NCBI GenBank assembly: GCA_001940755.1
Contig: MEHH01000007.1
Location: forward strand, 1 to 27,319
From: Candidatus Heimdallarchaeota archaeon AB_125
GTDB taxonomy: Archaea > Asgardarchaeota > Heimdallarchaeia > Heimdallarchaeales > Heimdallarchaeaceae
DNA: 27,319 nucleotides
Reading direction: 5' to 3'
A model generated the notes under the pieces. The model had not been told where the DNA came from. It worked only from the letters and a program-made list of their open reading frames with translations, and did no database searches. Shown piece after piece: positions 22,497 to 27,319 of this stretch. How positions within the stretch are numbered: position 1 is the stretch's first letter; every line of letters starts with the position of its first letter. The translations under genes were made by a program, and so were the position numbers.

Positions 22497-23144
22497 GTGA
22501 TAAATTTGGCATTATTAGATTTACTGAAAAATGGAACAGTTCCTCAAGGTATAACTCACATAGTAGGTCCTCCAAACTCAGGAAAAACAACTCTAATTTA
22601 CCAAACATGCAGAAGTTTGAATGGGAGGAAAGCACTATTTTTCGACTGCGAGATAAATTTTAGCGCTCAGAGATTAAAGGAAATTAATCTGAATTACGAA
22701 GTTGAACTTAACGATATCACCGTTATTAGTATATTCGATAAAAACCAACAAATCAAAACTTTGATGAAAATCCACAATTTTATTCCAAATACTAATTATG
22801 CATTCATAGCTGTCAATGGAATAACAGATCACTTTCGGTTTAGAAGTTCCCAGATTAATGAAATGAGCTTACATAGGTTATTAACATTGCAAATGGCATA
22901 CTTGAATATGATTAGCAAAGAATATCAAATTCCAATTCTGATAACAAATCAAGTAACCGCATTCAGAGAAAAGGAAAAGAAAATCATAAGACCTGTAGCA
23001 AATTCTGCTATTATGAATTATTCAGATAGAGAGATAAGACTAAGAAATATCAATAAGAAATTGTGGAAAGCAAAACAAGAAAGAGAAGAAGTTTTGTATA
23101 AAGTCACAAATGAAGGCATTGAAATAATTGAAAGTAGTTTTTAA
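22497..23144 (+). CDS. radB: RadB-like RecA-family ATPase with altered Walker B
   Basis: 215 residues from a GTG start; TTG at 22506 is an alternative. Walker A GPPNSGKT (24-31) starts the core. ALFFDCEINFSAQRL matches the RadA/RadB strand-helix, and PILITNQVTAF matches the L2-proximal NQV segment. No N-terminal HhH domain is present, as expected for RadB rather than RadA. The Walker B strand reads YAFIAVNG, with Asn107 where Asp is expected, so magnesium coordination and hydrolysis may be changed. RadB is a RadA partner in recombination. It may equally be a KaiC-like paralogue; RadB is favoured by length and the NQV motif. Confidence 0.7.
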   Translation: MINLALLDLLKNGTVPQGITHIVGPPNSGKTTLIYQTCRSLNGRKALFFDCEINFSAQRLKEINLNYEVELNDITVISIFDKNQQIKTLMKIHNFIPNTNYAFIAVNGITDHFRFRSSQINEMSLHRLLTLQMAYLNMISKEYQIPILITNQVTAFREKEKKIIRPVANSAIMNYSDREIRLRNINKKLWKAKQEREEVLYKVTNEGIEIIESSF

Positions 23145-23151
23145 CTTTTTA

Positions 23152-23577
23152 CTACAACTTCGCGTTAAAGATCAATATAACAGCAACATACCATACAATA
23201 ACTAAAATTGTAGCAATAAGTTCGACTTTTTGAGCTGTTCCTACATCAAAAGCAAATTTTGTTGCATAATCGAGTAAATATAAGCTTACTGCAGCAAAAG
23301 CCAATATAAAGCAAATAACAAGCCCTTCAATAAGATACTGTGTATGTATACTTCGAGCAATGAATAGAGGACTATTACCGATTTGACCAATACTTACGAG
23401 AGTATCTTGATTTACAACCATATATGCTCCCCCGCCAAAGATGTAAAATACGATCAAATAAATTACGACATAAATTAAACTTCTTGGAATTCTTTTTGGC
23501 ATACGAATTGAGATCTGATGTAAATTGAAATTAGGTCTACGAATTCCAGGGAGTAACCAAGGTAATCTTCTAGCCAT
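23152..23577 (-). CDS. Three-helix membrane protein resembling oligosaccharyltransferase subunit OSTC/OST3-OST6
   Basis: 141 residues with three predicted helices (about 33-55, 82-103, 118-138). Compared from memory with human OSTC/DC2, the same order appears: a PNxxL N-terminal segment, helix 1 followed by GGGAYMVVNQDTLVSIG (human: GGIIYDVIVEPPSVG), and a second helix begun by TQYLIEGLV (human: GQYIMEGL), then a D preceding the third helix. In eukaryotes OSTC joins STT3A-type oligosaccharyltransferase to the Sec61 translocon. Such homologues have been reported for Asgard archaea. STT3 itself is not in this window. It converges with the RadB-like gene and precedes nothing in an obvious operon. 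Similarity needs profile confirmation. Confidence 0.55.
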   Translation of the reverse strand: MARRLPWLLPGIRRPNFNLHQISIRMPKRIPRSLIYVVIYLIVFYIFGGGAYMVVNQDTLVSIGQIGNSPLFIARSIHTQYLIEGLVICFILAFAAVSLYLLDYATKFAFDVGTAQKVELIATILVIVWYVAVILIFNAKL

Positions 23578-23667
23578 TCTTATCTAAGGTTCGAGTTACA
23601 ACATACTATTTTAAAGATTTCGACAGATAAGAGTCAAGAGAACTTTAAGTATCTTGAATTGTGTTTA

Positions 23668-24426
23668 TCATCCCTTGAAAATTATCTTTTTCTCTAAAGG
23701 ATATATAACTAAACTACCTGGGTTTTTATCAACATAACTTACAAGAAAACGTTCAATGTTTGATGAGGGAACTCCTAATTCAAAAGAAATCTCATCAAAA
23801 GATAATTCCATATCACTGTCTAGTTTGTCTTCTAGAAACTCAATCATAATATTTCCAAAGGTTTCTGAACTCAAGAAAATTGATTTGTCTTTCACGACGC
23901 CATCAAGTAATTGTTCTTCAATCATATTACTAATAAGCTGAACAAAAACATCCATTTCTATTCCATGTTTTTTCTCAAGCTCTTGGATTTCATATTCAGC
24001 GGTATCGGTTAAAGAGGATTTTATGGCATTTTGTAGATAAGTAATAGTAAAATATCTCTTTTCACCAATGATTCCTTTTTCTAAATGATTTAACAAAGGC
24101 ACTAAGGTTTTATCTGTTACAGCCCAATGACTTTTTACAATTGAAATTTCAATTATTCCTTGTTTTTTCAACGTTTCTCTTATTTCTGATAATTCCGCAT
24201 CTGAAATTGAAAAGAAATGAGATTTTTCTGGAAGAAAAACACCTGTTAATTTCTTATTTGAAAGCAAATTAGTAATGACTACATAACGCTTTTCCAAAGA
24301 AATCTTAGTTTGTACTTTTCTGATATTGACAAAATTTGTTGTTTCTAACTTTTCTAATAGCATCATAGAGAATTTTTTCTCTTCAGAAGCAAACAGATCT
24401 TTTATCTTTTGTAAAAATGAACCCAT
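23668..24426 (-). CDS. Tandem winged-helix protein, unknown (Ufl1-like architecture possible)
   Basis: 252 residues, no signal peptide or membrane segment. The chain looks like three or four consecutive winged-helix units of about 60-70 residues. Each ends in a short beta-hairpin: ITNLLSNKKLTGVFLPEKS, then LKKQGIIEISIVKSHWAVT, then ISNMIEEQLLDGVVKDKSIF and finally VDKNPGSLVIYPLEKKIIF. The repeated pattern of an unstable-loop helix followed by L-x-G-x-[IV] resembles the N-terminal half of eukaryotic UFL1 and other PCI/winged-helix scaffolds. This is inferred by eye and not certain. It is upstream of the OSTC-like gene on the same strand, 90 bases apart, possibly co-transcribed. Confidence 0.45.
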   Translation of the reverse strand: MGSFLQKIKDLFASEEKKFSMMLLEKLETTNFVNIRKVQTKISLEKRYVVITNLLSNKKLTGVFLPEKSHFFSISDAELSEIRETLKKQGIIEISIVKSHWAVTDKTLVPLLNHLEKGIIGEKRYFTITYLQNAIKSSLTDTAEYEIQELEKKHGIEMDVFVQLISNMIEEQLLDGVVKDKSIFLSSETFGNIMIEFLEDKLDSDMELSFDEISFELGVPSSNIERFLVSYVDKNPGSLVIYPLEKKIIFKG

Positions 24427-24582
24427 TAATCTCGAGATAGGTATTTTTGTTTCTTTACTAAAATGTTACTCTATGTGTTAATTCATTAAACTGAACTTAA
24501 CAGCCCATAACCAAGAAGAAAGGCGTTTTAGCAATAGATAGAAATTGTGGAGTTTATTTACCTTGTTGATGTATAACTATAG

Positions 24583-25512
24583 ATGTCTATGATAAACCAC
24601 GAGAGAATATCTTCTGGGATAGAAGGTCTTGATGTTCTAATGAATGGAGGAATAATCAAGAACACTATTAATTCAATAGTAGGTAGTAGTGGAACAGGAA
24701 AAACTACCTTTGCCTTAGCATACTTGTATCAAGGACTTTTAGAAGGAGACCACACCCTATATTTGTCTTTTGAAGAAACACCATCTAAATTGATTGGTGA
24801 AGCTGAATCATTAGGAATTAACATTCGTAATATGACAAATGATGCTGAAGATTTGATTCATTTAGTGGAAAGTGAAAAGATTGTTGAGTTTATGACAAAC
24901 ATTCTTCCAGCTTTAGCACAAAAATTGAAACATCGAAATGTTAAACACACTCGAATTATACTTGATCCTCTTACTCCAATATTATGGGAATTTCCTTCAG
25001 AGAAAGAACAAAGAAAAGTTCTAACAAAGATTTACCATCATTTGAGTTCTTTAGGTACTGTTTTGCAAACAGTTGAAGAACCCAATGCTTTTGGTCAAAC
25101 AGATATTGGAGCTAAAGAAACTAGAGTCCCGATTTACTTATCTGATAGTGTAATACATATACAAAACCTAGGATTAGGTGGAAAGTATAGCAGAACATGT
25201 AAAATTATTAAATCTCGAAAAACACCACATCATGAAGGGATATATCCTCTTAATTTCGTAAACGGACCAGGACTTGTAATAGATACTAGTTCAGTTCAGG
25301 GTGCTATAATTGACCCAGTTGTTAACGATATAAGATACCAAGAATTGATGAAAAGAGTGAAAGAACTCTCCAAAGATAAGGATCCAAAGAAAAGAGTGAT
25401 AGCTCAAATTGCTAAGAATCTTCTAGGTGAGAGAGAAAGAGATGGTTCACAGAACATAGAGTTTGTTGAAGTATTAACAAATAAACAAGTACTGCAAGAG
25501 GTAAAAAAATGA
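24583..25512 (+). CDS. KaiC-like RecA-family ATPase
   Basis: 309 residues. The N-terminus reads RISSGIEGLDVLMNGGI, a KaiC signature. Walker A is GSSGTGKT (34-41), the catalytic glutamate pair lies in LSFEET (64-65), and Walker B is RIILDPLTP with Asp128. A single KaiC domain of about 230 residues is followed by a charged helical C-terminal extension. Such archaeal KaiC-like proteins are stand-alone ATP-dependent switches. The gene overlaps the next one (Roadblock) by ATGA, and a FIST gene follows 10 bases after that, so the three form an operon. The C-terminal extension is a likely binding site for the Roadblock partner; that is inference. Confidence 0.88.
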   Translation: MSMINHERISSGIEGLDVLMNGGIIKNTINSIVGSSGTGKTTFALAYLYQGLLEGDHTLYLSFEETPSKLIGEAESLGINIRNMTNDAEDLIHLVESEKIVEFMTNILPALAQKLKHRNVKHTRIILDPLTPILWEFPSEKEQRKVLTKIYHHLSSLGTVLQTVEEPNAFGQTDIGAKETRVPIYLSDSVIHIQNLGLGGKYSRTCKIIKSRKTPHHEGIYPLNFVNGPGLVIDTSSVQGAIIDPVVNDIRYQELMKRVKELSKDKDPKKRVIAQIAKNLLGERERDGSQNIEFVEVLTNKQVLQEVKK

Positions 25513-25868
25513 ACTCTAACCAAGGAATTGGTTCTGAATTAAAGGATTTGACTCACTTAGATGAAGTTGAAGCTGCAATGCTCTTCCGAATTGATGGGGA
25601 TGTTGTTGATTCATCATTTAAGGAAGAATATTCACATAAATTATTAAGAATAATTCAATGGTGTAAAGCAAATGTTGACAAAGTTTCCTTGGAGATGAAA
25701 TCCAACAATCTCAACAAAGTAACCTATGAACTAAATGAATTCTGTGTAATTTTCTATGTTGTAAATAGTATCTCAATTTTAACTACTATTGCAAGTAAGA
25801 ATGCAAATCTGAGTTTGTTATCCATAGAATCTAAGAGAAAAGCTCTCTTAATTTCCAATTATTTGTGA
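25509..25868 (+). CDS. Roadblock/LC7-domain protein
   Basis: 119 residues. LTHLDEVEAAMLFRIDGDVVDSS gives the first helix, strand and turn of a Roadblock fold; the second strand pair is SLEMKSNNLNKVTYELNEFCVIFYVVNSISILTTIAS-like (positions 62-98) and a last helix LLSIESKRKALLISN follows. Length matches single-domain Roadblock proteins (about 110-120), which act as adaptors for small GTPases and ATPases. Its ATG overlaps the TGA of the KaiC-like gene (ATGA), so the two products are probably made in fixed ratio. Identification by fold pattern. Confidence 0.7.
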   Translation: MNSNQGIGSELKDLTHLDEVEAAMLFRIDGDVVDSSFKEEYSHKLLRIIQWCKANVDKVSLEMKSNNLNKVTYELNEFCVIFYVVNSISILTTIASKNANLSLLSIESKRKALLISNYL

Positions 25869-25878
25869 GGTCTATTCC

Positions 25879-27222
25879 ATGCAAATTGCCACAAGAACAG
25901 CTAGCCACAGATCTATCCATACAACAACCAAGCAAATCATCACTGATGTAATTGGTGACATTAATGGTACTCCTGACTTCGTACTTGTTGCGTATACACC
26001 AAATTATCGTGAAAAGAAAGAGTATGAAAAAGCTATATCAAAGATTCAGGAAGAAAGCGGAACACACAATATAATTGGAGGTACTTTCCCAGCTGTAGCT
26101 ACAGCAGATGAATTGCCTACTACTCAAGGTTGTTCTGCAATGGCTATTAAGTCATCAGAACTAGATGTTCATTCACCTGTATCCTATTCAAATATACGAT
26201 TAAATCCAGAAAAAGGATCAGATAAACTTGTAAATCTTTTCAAAAACGATCAAAATAGATTCAAGACAGGTTTCTTTCTAACTCCGGGTCCTTTCTTTCC
26301 ACCTGGAGCATTTGAAGGTATGAAGGCAATGGACACTGTCTTTGCACATAAATTCAGAGGAATGTTCAATCAAGTTGGAAAACTGATTAACCGTAGTATG
26401 GCTAAAAATGGACATGGAGTAACATCATTTGCTTACAAAATACTTCAGAAATTACTTGAAAATGGTGTAGAAAATACCCTAGGAGGAGCTACAATAGATT
26501 TGGATATGCTTTCCTGTTATCAGTTTCAAGGAGATAATGTATTTCAAAACGCATTGGTTGGGACAGTATTCTCTTCAAATACTATAAATTTTGAGCATAA
26601 TTGGACATTTGATCAATCAAAGAAAAACAAAAGCTTTGAATTATCTAAAGGACTTAAGAGCAGTAGTTATTTACATGAAATAAACGATAAACCAGCACAG
26701 GAAGAGTTTCTCAACCAAATAGGGTTATCAAAGGAACTCTATGAAGAAGCTTTTAAAAATATGGCTTATGCTTCACTTCTATATCTTTCAACATTGAAAT
26801 CAGAAAATCAAGGAAGCCTTCCTTTTGTATCTGTTTGTCATCCAATTTTGAAAGGTGTAATTGCAACAATACCAGAAGAAATTCTAGATGAGAGTGATAA
26901 AATTGCAGAGTTTTGCACACAATCTGGAATCGGAGTTCAAGAATCAGCATATGAGTGCGCTAGTTCTCTTGCTCAAGGAGTCGATCATCCTCTATTTGGA
27001 CTATTTATTAATTGCAGTAACAGGTTGCTTATTGCTGGAGATAAAATTGAAGAAGAAAACAATATGATCAAAAAAGCTTTAGGACCTGATGTTCCCTTTA
27101 TGACTCTATATTCAGGAGGAGAATTCTCAATAATCAAGAACAAACCAATCTATGCTGCAGTTTCTGTACATGGACTGGTAGCAGGTTATAATAATTCACC
27201 ACAAAAAGACGTGGTGCTTTAA
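25879..27222 (+). CDS. FIST-domain sensory protein
   Basis: 447 residues. The N-terminal FIST_N part has LVAYTPNY, then HNIIGGTFPAVATADE (64-78), matching the IG-[CG]-[ST]-x-A-x-x-x-x-E motif. The C-terminal part (about 370-440) has FGLFINCSNRLLIAG, the E-E-N-x-[IM] helix, then VPFMTLYSGGEFSII and AAVSVHGLVAG, matching FIST_C. FIST domains are thought to bind small ligands such as amino acids. GAGGT lies 8 bases before the ATG. No kinase or methyl-accepting domain is fused, so it would act through the KaiC-like and Roadblock partners directly upstream. No signal peptide: cytoplasmic. Confidence 0.8.
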   Translation: MQIATRTASHRSIHTTTKQIITDVIGDINGTPDFVLVAYTPNYREKKEYEKAISKIQEESGTHNIIGGTFPAVATADELPTTQGCSAMAIKSSELDVHSPVSYSNIRLNPEKGSDKLVNLFKNDQNRFKTGFFLTPGPFFPPGAFEGMKAMDTVFAHKFRGMFNQVGKLINRSMAKNGHGVTSFAYKILQKLLENGVENTLGGATIDLDMLSCYQFQGDNVFQNALVGTVFSSNTINFEHNWTFDQSKKNKSFELSKGLKSSSYLHEINDKPAQEEFLNQIGLSKELYEEAFKNMAYASLLYLSTLKSENQGSLPFVSVCHPILKGVIATIPEEILDESDKIAEFCTQSGIGVQESAYECASSLAQGVDHPLFGLFINCSNRLLIAGDKIEEENNMIKKALGPDVPFMTLYSGGEFSIIKNKPIYAAVSVHGLVAGYNNSPQKDVVL

Positions 27223-27319
27223 ATAGTTTTTTCGGATATTATTATGATGAATACAGTACTCCCTCAAAATTAAAAGCAGGCTAATATACTGAAAGTTGCT
27301 GTGTCGGGATTGGGTTGTG
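27223..27319. other. Window-edge region, possible start of a next gene
   Basis: A T-run at 27228-27233 just after the FIST stop could end transcription. The last bases read in one frame as ILKVAVSGLGC from about 27286, open to the edge, like the beginning of a nucleotide-binding protein, but no ATG or Shine-Dalgarno is seen. Not supported as a gene. Confidence 0.25.

Noticed and set aside
27286..27319. Beginning of a nucleotide-binding protein at the window edge (KVAVSGLG)
   Set aside because: Too short, no start codon or ribosome-binding site visible.

Overview
The window looks like a chromosomal piece of an AT-rich archaeon, most probably an Asgard archaeon (Promethearchaeota). Supporting signs are archaeal information-processing genes (RNAP subunit D with a ferredoxin domain, eL18, uL13, uS9, TFB, Orc1/Cdc6, small RFC subunit, multi-OB RPA, RadB-like protein), TATA-box promoters with short or no leaders, a Roadblock/LC7 protein, and a three-helix membrane protein resembling eukaryotic OSTC/DC2. 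The Asgard assignment rests on gene content; there is no rRNA to test it. No CRISPR array, insertion sequence, integrase or phage module was seen.

Layout. 1-2517 (minus): a ribosomal/RNAP operon rpoD-eL18-uL13-uS9, then a partial rtcA cut by the window edge. 2676-2861 (plus): a small Flp-like prepilin. 2871-2955 (minus): tRNA-Leu(GAG). 3150-5170 (minus): a TPR-type helical protein preceded by three tiny related ORFs of 20-24 codons; the last overlaps the TPR start by ATGA. 5435-6977 (plus): an Orc1/Cdc6 AAA+ protein and an ArsR-like winged-helix protein, divergent from the peptide/TPR operon. 6986-7063 (minus): tRNA-Glu(CTC). 7152-9000: truA and rfcS, convergent. 9127-11956 (plus): a type IV pilus/Tad-like ATPase and two half-size TadB/TadC-like platform proteins. 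12000-13040 (minus): a TFB. 13366-16248 (plus): a 960-residue cell-surface protein. 16253-16360 (minus): a 35-residue membrane peptide. 16432-21012 (minus): a GIFT-like membrane protein, a double-winged-helix regulator and RPA. 21206-21281: tRNA-Thr(GGT). 21354-23144 (plus): nadE, a small two-helix membrane protein and a RadB-like ATPase. 23152-24426 (minus): an OSTC-like membrane protein and a tandem winged-helix protein. 24583-27222 (plus): a tight KaiC-like / Roadblock / FIST operon.

Most unusual. The strongest candidate for an undescribed system is the micropeptide-TPR cassette at 3150-5170. The three ORFs share the pattern K-x-DPG-[DE]...PP-x-W-x-P. Two of them differ mostly at synonymous positions over their shared first half, and each of these two has a TATA-like element about 45 bases upstream. 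The arrangement resembles bacterial Rap-Phr/RRNPP peptide-sensing pairs, but that function is an inference. Second is the KaiC-Roadblock-FIST operon, which combines an ATPase switch, a Roadblock adaptor and a putative small-ligand sensor. Third is the OSTC-like protein, a possible eukaryotic-signature oligosaccharyltransferase subunit.
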